Shown piece after piece: positions 44,870-53,297 of a DNA stretch of 64,000 nucleotides. The notes beneath the pieces are model-generated. The model saw only the letters and a program-made list of their open reading frames with translations. It was not told the origin of the DNA and did no database searches. The stretch comes from Allomuricauda sp. TMED12 (GTDB taxonomy: Bacteria > Bacteroidota > Bacteroidia > Flavobacteriales > Flavobacteriaceae). The position numbers were made by a program, and so were the translations under genes. The stretch lies in NCBI GenBank assembly GCA_002167435.2, contig NHBR02000079.1, positions 1 to 64,000 on the forward strand, given 5' to 3'. Each line of letters opens with the position of its first letter. The first letter of the stretch is position 1.

Positions 44870-45886
44870 ATGAAAATAATAGTTCCAATGGCGGGAAGAG
44901 GATCCCGTTTAAGACCACACACATTGACAGTTCCAAAACCATTGATACCCGTTGCGGGAAAACCAATAGTACACCGATTGGTCAGCGATATAGCTAAGGT
45001 TTTGGGCGAGCCTATCGAGGAAGTCGCCTTTATTTTGGGAGACCCTGCCTTTTTTGGAGACGATGTTGTGGAAAGCTTAATGGAGCTGGCCGATGAACTC
45101 GGTGCCAAAGGATCCATTTACAGACAGGACAAACCTCTCGGAACAGGTCATGCCATTATGAGTGCCAAAGATTCCTTGAGCGGACCAGCAGTCATTGCCT
45201 ATGCCGATACGTTGATACGTGCTGATTTTGATTTGGACAAATCTGCAGATAGTGTAATCTGGGTTAAACAAGTGGAGCGTCCAGAAGCTTATGGAGTGGT
45301 TAAACTAAACGGAAACAATGAAATTGTTGAATTGGTCGAGAAGCCAAAAGAATTTGTTTCTGACCTCGCCGTAATTGGTATTTACTACTTCAAAGATGTG
45401 GGGGTGCTTAAAAACCAACTTCAACATGTATTGGATAATGATATTACCCATGGTGGTGAATATCAAATCAATGATGGTATTAAACGCATGATGCAAAAGG
45501 GCATGAAATTTGTACCAGGTAAAGTGGATGAGTGGATGGATTGCGGCAATAAAAATGTTACAGTGGAAACCAATCAGCGTATGTTGAGCTTTTTGGAAAA
45601 AGAAGGTGAAAGTATGATTGCCGATTCGGTACAACAGGAAAATGCGAATATTGTGGAACCTTGTTTCATTGGAGAGAACGTGTTACTCAAAAACACCACT
45701 GTTGGGCCTTTCGTTTCGGTCGGTCCAAATACGGTAATAGAAAATTCAACAATAAAAAATAGTCTCATCCAGAGCGACAGTAAAATAAGCAATGCTAATT
45801 TGGACAATGCCATGATTGGCAACCACGTGGTGTACAATGGTAATTTTGAGACCATTAGTATTGGAGATTATTCCGTTTTGGAATAA
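44870..45886 (+). CDS. Sugar-phosphate nucleotidyltransferase with left-handed beta-helix tail
   Basis: A 338-residue enzyme that makes a nucleotide sugar. The N-terminal catalytic domain has VPMAGRGSRLRPHTLTVPKP (5-24), and VEKPKEF for product binding. Residues about 255-338 form hexapeptide repeats (IGENVLLKNTTVGPFVSVG) of a left-handed beta-helix. It is of the glucose-1-phosphate thymidylyl-/uridylyltransferase class; unlike RfbA at 2090 it has the longer form. Substrate not certain. It is followed by envelope genes. Confidence 0.85.
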   Translation: MKIIVPMAGRGSRLRPHTLTVPKPLIPVAGKPIVHRLVSDIAKVLGEPIEEVAFILGDPAFFGDDVVESLMELADELGAKGSIYRQDKPLGTGHAIMSAKDSLSGPAVIAYADTLIRADFDLDKSADSVIWVKQVERPEAYGVVKLNGNNEIVELVEKPKEFVSDLAVIGIYYFKDVGVLKNQLQHVLDNDITHGGEYQINDGIKRMMQKGMKFVPGKVDEWMDCGNKNVTVETNQRMLSFLEKEGESMIADSVQQENANIVEPCFIGENVLLKNTTVGPFVSVGPNTVIENSTIKNSLIQSDSKISNANLDNAMIGNHVVYNGNFETISIGDYSVLE

Positions 45887-45927
45887 CTTTATAATAGATT
45901 TTTAGTTTGATGGGGACTTAGGATGTT

Positions 45928-46845
45928 ATGAAAAGGACGTTTTTTCTTTGGATAGTTTTGATAGTGTCAGCAATGGCACACAATGCTGCCTGTGCCCAAG
46001 AAGAGCGGGAAAGTTCCGAAGTCTACCTAGAAGAATATACCGATGAGTTTCAAGAAAACTTCTTTGAAGCCTTAAAACAAAAAGGCATCCAAAACTACGA
46101 CAGGGCCGTGGATTTGTTTTTGAAATGCAAGCAATTGGAGCCTAACAATAGTGTTGTGGACTACGAATTGGCAAAAGCCTATATGTTGGACAAAAAATAT
46201 GTGCAGGCCCAAGATTATGCAATTGAAGCCCTGCTATCGGAGCCAACCGACTATTGGTATTTGGATAACTTGCTGACCATTCTTGATAAGCAAGGAACTC
46301 CAATAGAAACAATTAAACAAAGAATACCTTACGATAACACGAAGCTACAACAGAATATGGCTGTTTCCCTTTTTAACTTGAAAAGATACAGTGAAGCTTT
46401 AAAAGTGCTGGACGATCTGGAGAACTTCCAGTTAAAATCAGAACTGAAACGTAAGATAAGCGACTCCCTTCAAAAAGATACGCAACCGGAAACTGCACCA
46501 ATTGTGGAGAGAGAAGTGGATATGGATGACCCTGTGGCACAACTAAAAAATAAAATGGAGCAGTTAATTACGGCTTCGGAATTTAAAAAGCTGTTGAGCA
46601 ATTCCCAAGAAGCGTTGGATTCCTACCCGTTACAGCCCTATTTTTATTACGCTTACGGAACAGCTTTGAATAACACAGGCAACCCGAACAAAGGCATTGA
46701 GGTTTTGGAAAGTGGACTCGATTACTTATTGGACGACGAAGGTTTGAAGAATAAAATCTATAAACAGCTTTCCGAAGGGTACTCCAAGATTGGGAACACT
46801 CAAAAAGCAAACGAATATTTGAACAAGATTAATACAGGATTATAA
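45928..46845 (+). CDS. Secreted tetratricopeptide repeat protein
   Basis: A 305-residue periplasmic protein: signal peptide about 1-24 (ending ACAQ) and TPR helices from about 35-130 (FFEALKQKGIQNYDRAVDLF; YELAKAYMLDKKYVQAQDYA) and about 210-305. A TPR protein at this position before a DUF4292 lipoprotein and an EnvC-like gene is typical of flavobacteria. Partner unknown. Its stop overlaps the next start by one base. Confidence 0.85.
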   Translation: MKRTFFLWIVLIVSAMAHNAACAQEERESSEVYLEEYTDEFQENFFEALKQKGIQNYDRAVDLFLKCKQLEPNNSVVDYELAKAYMLDKKYVQAQDYAIEALLSEPTDYWYLDNLLTILDKQGTPIETIKQRIPYDNTKLQQNMAVSLFNLKRYSEALKVLDDLENFQLKSELKRKISDSLQKDTQPETAPIVEREVDMDDPVAQLKNKMEQLITASEFKKLLSNSQEALDSYPLQPYFYYAYGTALNNTGNPNKGIEVLESGLDYLLDDEGLKNKIYKQLSEGYSKIGNTQKANEYLNKINTGL

Positions 46846-47624
46846 TGCACCTATATAAAAACATAACTAGAATTTCCATATTAATGGTTTTTCTTCTCAC
46901 CCTCGGGTCTTGTAAGAGCACCAAGTCTATTTCGGGAGGAGAGGTTAATGCAAGAATGTCCGCCAAAAATATTATCACTGCACATTACTCCAATCAGCCG
47001 AAATTTAAAACATTGAGAGGTAGGGTTAAGATTGATTATGCCAACGGCGACGATTCGCAAGGTGTAAATGTGAGCCTTCGAATGGAAAAGGATAAGGTAA
47101 TTTGGATGAGTGCACCTCTCGGTGTGGTTAAAGTTCATATTACTCCAAACAAGGTGTCTTTTTATAACAAGCTCCAAAATGAATATTTTGATGGAGATTT
47201 TAGTTATTTAAGTAATCTGCTCGGAACAGAATTGGATTTTGAAAAGGTACAGAACCTGCTGCTTGGAAATGCCGTTTTGGACTTAAGAAAGGAAAAGTTC
47301 AATTCAGAAGTGTATAATGGGAACTATCAATTGAAACCGAAAAAGGCCAGAGAACTTTTTAAAATATTGTTTCAATTGGAGCCCAAGAATTTTAAAATTG
47401 CCGAACAAGAAATATCGCAACCAGAAAACGCTAGACAGTTAATGGCTAAATATACCTATCAGGATATTTCTGGAAACGTATTGCCCGAGGAAGTAAAGAT
47501 TATAGCCGAAGAATCTGGTGATTTAACCACCATAGATTTGAGTTTTCGCAATCTAGAACTTAATAAACCAATGAATTTTCCCTATAAAGTACCAAAGGGG
47601 TACGATAAAATTACATTAAAGTAA
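46845..47624 (+). CDS. DUF4292 lipoprotein
   Basis: A 259-residue exported lipoprotein: the signal ends in LLTLGSC (lipobox Cys23), and the mature part is beta-rich, with GRVKIDYANGDDSQGVNVSLRMEKDKVIWMS segments typical of DUF4292, a LolB/LolA-like Bacteroidota family. The likely place is the inner face of the outer membrane. Function unproven; a role in lipoprotein or envelope assembly is suggested by fold and by neighbours. Confidence 0.82.
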   Translation: MHLYKNITRISILMVFLLTLGSCKSTKSISGGEVNARMSAKNIITAHYSNQPKFKTLRGRVKIDYANGDDSQGVNVSLRMEKDKVIWMSAPLGVVKVHITPNKVSFYNKLQNEYFDGDFSYLSNLLGTELDFEKVQNLLLGNAVLDLRKEKFNSEVYNGNYQLKPKKARELFKILFQLEPKNFKIAEQEISQPENARQLMAKYTYQDISGNVLPEEVKIIAEESGDLTTIDLSFRNLELNKPMNFPYKVPKGYDKITLK

Positions 47625-47625
47625 T

Positions 47626-48852
47626 ATGAAAGGTAAATTTTCATATTTTATTTATTGTCTGTTAGTTATATTTTTAATTTCAACCAGCTCGTATGCTCAA
47701 ACGAGTGAACAAAAAGTACTGGAGGCAAAACGGGAACGTTTGCAAAAAGAAATCAAAGAAATCAACAGATTGCTTTTTGCGGAGAGGAAAGAAAAGGGTT
47801 CGGTTTTGGATCAAATGGAAGCATTGGACAATAAAATCAATGTTCGTCAAGAGCTTATACGAGTTACTAATCAACAGTCAAATCTCCTCAATAGACAAAT
47901 CAATGTTAACATTAGGAATATTAGTAAGCTACGGGAGGATTTAAAAATCCTAAAAGACGATTACGCCAACTTGATTCAAAAAACCTATCAGAACAAATCC
48001 CAAAGTAACAGATTGATGTTTTTGTTGTCGGCGGAAAACTTTTTTCAGGCTTTTAAAAGACTTCAATACATGCAGCAATATGCAAAGCATAGGAAAAAGC
48101 AGGGTGAAGGAATCGTTAAGAAAACCGAGGAGCTCACACAATTGAATCAGGATTTGGTCCGTCAGCGTAAAGAAAAGGAACAGCTCTTAGTGGAAAATCA
48201 AAGAGCCAAGACCGAACTTTCCAAAGAAATAGAGTCTCAAAGGAAGCTTTTAACGAGCATCAAACAAAATGAAGCAAAGTACACCACTGCAATTGCAAAT
48301 AAACAAGCTGAGGCACGTAAAATTGATCGAGAGATTGAAAGATTGATCAAAAGTGCTATCGCCAGTTCCAATAAGAGCTCTGGAAAATCAGCCAGCAGCG
48401 CAACTTTTGCATTAACGCCCGAAGCAAAATTGTTGGCGGACAATTTTTCATCCAACAAGGGAAGATTGATCTGGCCAGTGGAAAAAGGGGTAAAAAGCCA
48501 AGGATATGGGGTATATGCGGATAAACTTTATCCAGGAATAAAACACAGAAACAATGGTGTAACCATTACCACCGATGCTGGGAGTAAGGCGAGGGCTATT
48601 TTTGAAGGAGAGGTTATTGCTATTTTATCCGTTCCCGGCGGCAGCAAAGGAGTTCAGATAAAGCACGGTAACTATATCAGTACGTATTATAATTTGTCCA
48701 ATCTGTACGTTAAAAAAGGTGACAGGGTTGCCGTTAAAGAGGTTTTGGGTGAAATAAATACCAATCGGTTTGACGGCACTACAAAATTGAAGTTTTATCT
48801 TTATAAGGACTCCAATCGTTTGAATCCCGAAGATTGGATTTATCAACTTTAA
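47626..48852 (+). CDS. EnvC-like protein with degenerate LytM (M23) domain
   Basis: A 408-residue periplasmic protein with a signal peptide (1-24), a long coiled coil (about 25-250) and a C-terminal LytM fold (about 285-400). The zinc ligands of active M23 peptidases are missing: the usual HxGxDI is replaced by HRNNGVTI, YAHLS by YYNLSN, and LHFE by KLKFYLY. This is the EnvC design, where a catalytically dead LytM domain activates cell-wall amidases at division. Direct peptidoglycan cleavage is unlikely. Confidence 0.88.
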   Translation: MKGKFSYFIYCLLVIFLISTSSYAQTSEQKVLEAKRERLQKEIKEINRLLFAERKEKGSVLDQMEALDNKINVRQELIRVTNQQSNLLNRQINVNIRNISKLREDLKILKDDYANLIQKTYQNKSQSNRLMFLLSAENFFQAFKRLQYMQQYAKHRKKQGEGIVKKTEELTQLNQDLVRQRKEKEQLLVENQRAKTELSKEIESQRKLLTSIKQNEAKYTTAIANKQAEARKIDREIERLIKSAIASSNKSSGKSASSATFALTPEAKLLADNFSSNKGRLIWPVEKGVKSQGYGVYADKLYPGIKHRNNGVTITTDAGSKARAIFEGEVIAILSVPGGSKGVQIKHGNYISTYYNLSNLYVKKGDRVAVKEVLGEINTNRFDGTTKLKFYLYKDSNRLNPEDWIYQL

Positions 48853-48857
48853 TTTCT

Positions 48858-49694
48858 ATGAAGAAAATAACAGATTTACAAGGCTCTTTTGAATTGCACA
48901 ATGGGGTCCAGATGCCCTATTTTGGATTGGGCGTTTATCTTTCAAAAGATGGAAGCGAAGTCATTAATGCAGTAAAGGAGGCTTTGAACCATGGTTATAG
49001 ACATATCGATACGGCGGCCATTTACAATAACGAAGAAGGGTTGGGTAAAGGAGTTCAAGAAAGTAATGTGGATCGAAAGGATATTTTTTTGGTGAGCAAG
49101 GTCTGGAATACTGACCAAGGATATGATGCTACACTTAAGGCTTTTGATGCCAGTTTGGAACGTTTGGGAACCGATTACCTAGACTTGTATTTGATTCATT
49201 GGCCAAAAGGTGAGTTGAGCAAAGAAACATGGAAGGCCCTCGAAAAATTGTACAAGGAAAAACGTGTAAGAGCTATTGGAGTGAGTAACTTTTTACAGCA
49301 TCATTTGGAAGATTTGCTTACGTCTGCTGAGATTGTGCCCATGGTGAATCAAATGGAATTCCACCCTTATTTAGTGCAACAGGATTTGATAGATTTCTGT
49401 AAATCCAAAGAAATCCAATACGAAGCATGGTCCCCGCTGATGCAGGGAAACATCTTTGATTTGGACATTATGAAGAATCTCGCTTCAAAATACAACAAGA
49501 CCATCGCCCAGGTAGTATTGCGTTGGGATCTTCAAAAAGGGGTGGTCACTATACCAAAGTCATCCAAAAAAGAGCGAATTATTGCAAATTCTGACCTTTT
49601 CGATTTTGAACTTTCGGAAGAGGACGTGCAATTGCTCGATGGATTGGACAACGGTAAACGATTTGGCCCAGATCCAGACAATTTCGATTTTTAA
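48858..49694 (+). CDS. Aldo/keto reductase
   Basis: A 278-residue NADPH-dependent (alpha/beta)8-barrel oxidoreductase. The catalytic tetrad is visible: Asp in RHIDTAAIY with Tyr shortly after, Lys in LVSKVWN and His in YLIHWPKG. The NADPH-binding IPKSSKKERI loop is near the end. ATG 48858 gives the normal N terminus; an upstream TTG overlaps envC. Resembles 2,5-diketogluconate reductase-like enzymes; substrate unknown. Confidence 0.9.
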   Translation: MKKITDLQGSFELHNGVQMPYFGLGVYLSKDGSEVINAVKEALNHGYRHIDTAAIYNNEEGLGKGVQESNVDRKDIFLVSKVWNTDQGYDATLKAFDASLERLGTDYLDLYLIHWPKGELSKETWKALEKLYKEKRVRAIGVSNFLQHHLEDLLTSAEIVPMVNQMEFHPYLVQQDLIDFCKSKEIQYEAWSPLMQGNIFDLDIMKNLASKYNKTIAQVVLRWDLQKGVVTIPKSSKKERIIANSDLFDFELSEEDVQLLDGLDNGKRFGPDPDNFDF

Positions 49695-49698
49695 AGAC

Positions 49699-50211
49699 TT
49701 ATGAAGTGAACAGGGCCTTTAGCTCTGTGGCATCTGCCGGCTTCATTTTACCGGCAAGAACCAAACTCAACTGTTTTCTTCGAAGTGCGGCTGCATAACG
49801 CTCCTTTTCCAAGTCCGTTTCTGGCTCCAAAGGAGGAACTTCGGTAGGTTTTCCGGTATCATCTACAGCTACGAAGGTATAAATCGCTTCATTGGCCTTG
49901 GTGCGCTCCCCGGTAAAGCGATCTTCTATCCAAACATCCAGAAAAATCTCCATTGAGGTCTTAAATGCCCTGGAAACTGATGCCTCCACGGTTACCACAC
50001 TGCCAAGAGGAACAGCACGATTAAACGCCACATGGTTAACCGAAGCGGTCACTGTAATTCTACGGCTGTGCCTACGGGCCGAAATACTAGCGGCTCGGTC
50101 CATACGGGCCAATAATTCCCCACCGAAAAGATTGTTGAGGGGGTTGGTTTCGCTTGGCAATACCAAATCGGTCATTACCGTGCGGGATTCACTAGGAGTT
50201 TTAGCGCGCAT
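49699..50211 (-). CDS. Acyl-CoA thioesterase (hotdog fold)
   Basis: A 170-residue single hotdog-domain thioesterase related to YciA/BACH. The pattern NPLNNLFGGELLARMDRAASI contains the family's conserved Asn and Asp, followed by VNHVAFNRAVPLGSVVTVEASV. It hydrolyses acyl-CoA; chain preference unknown. It converges with the aldo/keto reductase with only four bases between stops. Confidence 0.9.
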   Translation of the reverse strand: MRAKTPSESRTVMTDLVLPSETNPLNNLFGGELLARMDRAASISARRHSRRITVTASVNHVAFNRAVPLGSVVTVEASVSRAFKTSMEIFLDVWIEDRFTGERTKANEAIYTFVAVDDTGKPTEVPPLEPETDLEKERYAAALRRKQLSLVLAGKMKPADATELKALFTS

Positions 50212-50273
50212 ACCTTTAAATTTTGCGCAAAGATATTGAAGTGCGGAGTGGTTTTAAAAGAAAGCGCGATTAT

Positions 50274-51218
50274 TTATTTTTCGGAAAGCATCCAAGCATC
50301 CCTTGAATCTTCGGCTTTTACCTTTCTTAAAAAGACAAGTGCTTCTTTCGGGTTTTCAAAGCTATCATAGGCTACTTGGTGAAGCCCATATTTGTTCACG
50401 CCCAAATAAAAAGCATTATAACCCTTTTCTTTCAGTTGATTCACCTTTTTATCGGCATTTTCCTCTTCACGGAAAGCTCCGGCAATTACGTGGTGTTTAC
50501 CCAATTGTCTTTTGGTCACACTAATGTTGATGGCAGGTAGTTCCAATGGAGAACTCTCAAAAAAGGTAGCTTCTTGAATCAAGCGTGAAACTTCTTGTTG
50601 GGCATCTTGCTGCGCTGCCACTTCTTTTTGTTGAATATCACCATAAGTGCGGTAAGAAGTAACGCCTAAAGAAACGGCCAATAAAAACACAGCGGCATAC
50701 TTTAACCAAGGTCTGAAAGAAGTTTGTTCCCTTTTCTCAGGAGTGATTATGAATGGAATGCGTTCTTCCATTTCCTCTACCTCTTCTTTTATGACTTCAC
50801 GCTGAATGGGTGTGGCAGCAAAGGTGGATAGACCAAAGGAAGATGTTAAAAAGTTGATTTTTTCTTCAGGCTGAAACTGAATTCTTTGCTCATTGTTGTG
50901 CCAAAGTTTTCCAATCCCAAAAAGCTCTATACTTTCACCCTGAGCCAATTTTTTGTTCCAATCCTCAGCAATGTTTTCCATTTCTTGAAGTATTTCTTCA
51001 TACCCCAAATTCTTTTCTTTGGAAATGTGGGATACCAACAAACCATCATTCTTGGAAAGTTGGGCGTTAAAGGAAATGGCCTTGCTTGGGGGTATCAAAG
51101 TGTTGGTGGCTGAATCAATTTCTGCAGATTTACCATGTGCCAAAAAAGCGCCAAAACCCGGCACTACGACACAGTTATAATCGAACAATAGTTTTTCTAT
51201 GTATGAATCAATCCGCAT
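50274..51218 (-). CDS. CCDC81-type HU domain and SPOR domain membrane protein
   Basis: A 314-residue protein starting MRIDSYIEKLLFDYNCVVVPG, the opening of Bacteroidota HU-CCDC81 domains (two small domains, about 1-130). One transmembrane helix lies near 175-192 (YAAVFLLAVSLGVTSY) and a SPOR domain at the C terminus (about 240-314; HHVIAGAFREEENADKKVNQL). SPOR domains bind denuded septal peptidoglycan, so it probably links the cytoplasm or nucleoid with the division site. An upstream in-frame start at 51323 would add 35 unusual residues and overlap dprA. Confidence 0.88.
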   Translation of the reverse strand: MRIDSYIEKLLFDYNCVVVPGFGAFLAHGKSAEIDSATNTLIPPSKAISFNAQLSKNDGLLVSHISKEKNLGYEEILQEMENIAEDWNKKLAQGESIELFGIGKLWHNNEQRIQFQPEEKINFLTSSFGLSTFAATPIQREVIKEEVEEMEERIPFIITPEKREQTSFRPWLKYAAVFLLAVSLGVTSYRTYGDIQQKEVAAQQDAQQEVSRLIQEATFFESSPLELPAINISVTKRQLGKHHVIAGAFREEENADKKVNQLKEKGYNAFYLGVNKYGLHQVAYDSFENPKEALVFLRKVKAEDSRDAWMLSEK

Positions 51219-51323
51219 AGCCACAAATATTGCAAAAAAAGGGACAGTACAAAATATGCTGGATAACTTTTTATTAACATTTGAAAATCTGTATTTTGTG
51301 AACAACTTTGACTCCCAAATCAA

Positions 51324-52430
51324 ATGACTGAACCTGAAATTATTGCGGCTTTACGGCTGCAAAGTATTCCCAATATCGGGGATGTTACGGCAAAAAAATT
51401 AATTTCCCATTGCGGAAGCCCAACGGCTGTTTTTGAGGACAAACTACACCACCTCTTAAAAATAGACGGTATTGGGAAAATGACCTTAAAAGGTCTATAC
51501 GATGCTATCCATCTTGAAGAAGCCCAAAAAGAGTTCGAGTTTTTGTCCAAAGAAGACATAACCGTCTCTTATTTTATGGACGACGGGTATCCAACGCGTT
51601 TGAAGCATTGTGTAGATGGCCCTATCCTTCTATTTCAAAGGGGAAATATCAATTTACAGCACCAAAAGGTCATCAGTGTGGTCGGAACCAGGAACGTGAC
51701 CAACTATGGAACATCGTTTTGCAATCAATTTATTGAAGAGATTGCCCCATTAAACCCGATTATTGTGAGCGGATTGGCCTATGGAGTGGATATAGCCGTT
51801 CAAAAAGCGGCCATGGACCATGGATTACAGACTATTGCCTGTATGGCGCATGGACTTAATCAGATTTATCCCAAGGTCCATTCCAAATACAAATCCAAAA
51901 TTGAAGGGAATGGTGGTTTTATGACGGAATTTTGGAGCAGCAGCCAACCCAATCGAGAAAACTTTTTAAAACGTAACCGAATTATTGCTGGAATCAGTGA
52001 AGCTACCATAGTCATCGAGTCCGCAGAGAAAGGCGGCAGTTTGGTGACAGCGGATTTGGCCCACGGATACCACAGAGAGGTATTTGCCGTTCCTGGAAGG
52101 GCAACCGATAATTGGAGCAAAGGCTGCAATGACCTTATCAAATACCAAAAAGCGCATTTATTGACCTCCGCCGCAGAGTTAATTTATTTATTAGGGTGGG
52201 AAATTGAGGAGGAAAAGCAGGAAAAAGCGGTGCAAAAACAACTGTTCATCGAGTTGGACGAAACAGAACAGTCAATCTACTCTTACTTGCAGTTGAACGG
52301 CAAACAGTTGCTGGATACCGTGGCTTTGGAGTGTAATCTGCCCATTTTTAAGGTTTCGTCAACTTTGCTGAACATGGAAATGAAGGGCGTGATCCGACCA
52401 TTGCCCGGTAAAATGTTCGAGGCGGTCTAA
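51324..52430 (+). CDS. dprA: DNA-processing protein DprA
   Basis: Loads RecA on incoming single-stranded DNA during natural transformation. The 368-residue protein has an N-terminal helix-hairpin-helix region (about 1-65), the Rossmann-like core (GTRNVTNYG, VSGLAYGVDIAVQKAA, NRIIAGISEATIVIESAEKGG) and a C-terminal winged-helix (DprA_WH; about 305-368). It is divergent from the SPOR gene. A repeat cluster begins immediately after its stop codon. Confidence 0.95.
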   Translation: MTEPEIIAALRLQSIPNIGDVTAKKLISHCGSPTAVFEDKLHHLLKIDGIGKMTLKGLYDAIHLEEAQKEFEFLSKEDITVSYFMDDGYPTRLKHCVDGPILLFQRGNINLQHQKVISVVGTRNVTNYGTSFCNQFIEEIAPLNPIIVSGLAYGVDIAVQKAAMDHGLQTIACMAHGLNQIYPKVHSKYKSKIEGNGGFMTEFWSSSQPNRENFLKRNRIIAGISEATIVIESAEKGGSLVTADLAHGYHREVFAVPGRATDNWSKGCNDLIKYQKAHLLTSAAELIYLLGWEIEEEKQEKAVQKQLFIELDETEQSIYSYLQLNGKQLLDTVALECNLPIFKVSSTLLNMEMKGVIRPLPGKMFEAV

Positions 52431-52439
52431 TGGATGTTT

Positions 52440-52525
52440 TACTGAGCCCAGCGAAGTATCTCAATACTGTCAAAAATCGGCAAGCGATTCTTTAGCTCCA
52501 CTAAGTTTCGCTTCAGAATGACAAG
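52440..52525. repeat. REP-like palindromic unit 1
   Basis: Starts ACTGAGCCCAGCGAAGTATC and ends TTTCGCTTCAGAATGACAAG. The two ends are inverted relatives: the right end read backwards is CTTGTCATTCTGAAGCGAAA. The unit is about 86 bp and begins 10 bp after the dprA stop. The closest relatives are the units at 52541, 52891 and 53202. Confidence 0.7.
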
Positions 52526-52540
52526 CAGCCGGAAAATTTG

Positions 52541-52576
52541 TGTCATACTGAGCAAAGCGAAGTATCTCAAAAAACG
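52541..52576. repeat. REP-like half unit just before a GIY-YIG gene
   Basis: TGTCATACTGAGCAAAGCGA followed by AGTATCTC, a good match to the left arm of the unit at 53202, but without its right arm. It ends 2 to 5 bp before the two possible ATG codons of the nuclease gene, so the gene appears to start where the left arm stops. Confidence 0.75.
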
Positions 52577-52580
52577 AATG

Positions 52581-52883
52581 ATGAATAAACATTATGTCTA
52601 CATTTTAACCAACAAGAATAAAACTGTCTTGTACACTGGAGTTACCAACGATTTAACTCGTAGGTTAATTGAGCATATTGACAACATCGAACAAGGAAAG
52701 AAGACGTTTGCAGCAAAATATCGGTGCAAACATTTGCTTTATTATGAGCAATATGACTGGATTCAAGAGACAATTGCTCGTGAAAAGGAAATAAAAGGAT
52801 GGGTTAGGGCTAAAAAAGTAAACTTAATAAAGTCTATTAACCTTGACTTGGATTTTTTAGAAGAAGGATTTCTTTTTACATGA
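52581..52883 (+). CDS. Small GIY-YIG nuclease domain protein embedded in repeats
   Basis: A 100-residue single GIY-YIG domain: HYVYILTNKNKTVLYTGVTN with both motif Tyr residues, then DLTRRLIEHI (Arg, His) and the Glu of IAREKEIKGW. It is related to, but clearly diverged from, the copy at 44482. ATG 52581 (or 52578) is chosen; the frame also runs upstream through the repeat (to 52518), where it would merely translate repeat DNA. REP-like units lie directly on both sides. Function unknown. Confidence 0.88.
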   Translation: MNKHYVYILTNKNKTVLYTGVTNDLTRRLIEHIDNIEQGKKTFAAKYRCKHLLYYEQYDWIQETIAREKEIKGWVRAKKVNLIKSINLDLDFLEEGFLFT

Positions 52884-52890
52884 ATTTTCA

Positions 52891-52975
52891 TGTTGTACGA
52901 TGTGAAGTATCTCAACAATACCATTAATCTTTGTGATTCTTCATCCTCGTTTTACTCTGATTCAGAATGACAGGA
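52891..52975. repeat. REP-like palindromic unit 3 (diverged left arm)
   Basis: The left arm is eroded (ATGTTGTACGATGTGAAGTA, then TCTCAA) but the right arm GATTCTTCATCCTCGTTTTA, CTCTGATTCAGAATGACAGG is well kept and closely matches that of the unit at 53202. It begins 7 bp after the GIY-YIG stop codon. Confidence 0.7.
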
Positions 52976-53201
52976 TGCTACTTATCCCCTAAATTGTACA
53001 ACTAAACGAATTGGAATACCTGAAGACAACCGTTTATCGAACAAGGTCGCAACAGAACAGTCACCCTGTTTTTGCATGCAGTTTAACCGAAACTTGCCAC
53101 TACAAATCGGGATTTGAATGGCTTTTTGCGCAAAAACCTAGGTTTTCCACTCACTTTTCGAACCAAAGATAATGGCTTATCGAGCCTTATGTCCGATAAC
53201 A
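52976..53201. other. Spacer between two repeat units with a 53-codon open frame
   Basis: This part of the 414 bp gap before trpS carries no recognised gene. An open frame from TTG 53011 to TAA 53170-53172 would encode 53 residues containing RTRSQQNSHPVFACSLTETC and GFEWLFAQKPRF. I recognise no family; it may be a gene remnant or chance. Confidence 0.3.
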
Positions 53202-53288
53202 TGTCATGCTGAGCGTAGCTAAGTATCTAAAATTATGATTAGATCTGAGATTCATCATCCTCGTTCCACTCGGATTTGGAATAACAGG
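53202..53288. repeat. REP-like palindromic unit 4 (complete, about 87 bp)
   Basis: Left arm TGTCATGCTGAGCGTAGCTA, AGTATCT; right arm GATTCATCATCCTCGTTCCA, CTCGGATTTGGAATAACAGG. The ends TGTCAT and ATAACA are imperfect inverse copies. It carries no gene and lies 9 bp beyond the trpS stop codon, which faces it. It serves here as the reference form of the repeat. Confidence 0.75.
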
Positions 53289-53297
53289 AAGGACAAT

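Noticed and set aside
52440-53288. Possible CRISPR array
   Set aside because: The repeats are few, imperfect, internally palindromic, irregularly spaced and separated by a gene; no cas gene is present.
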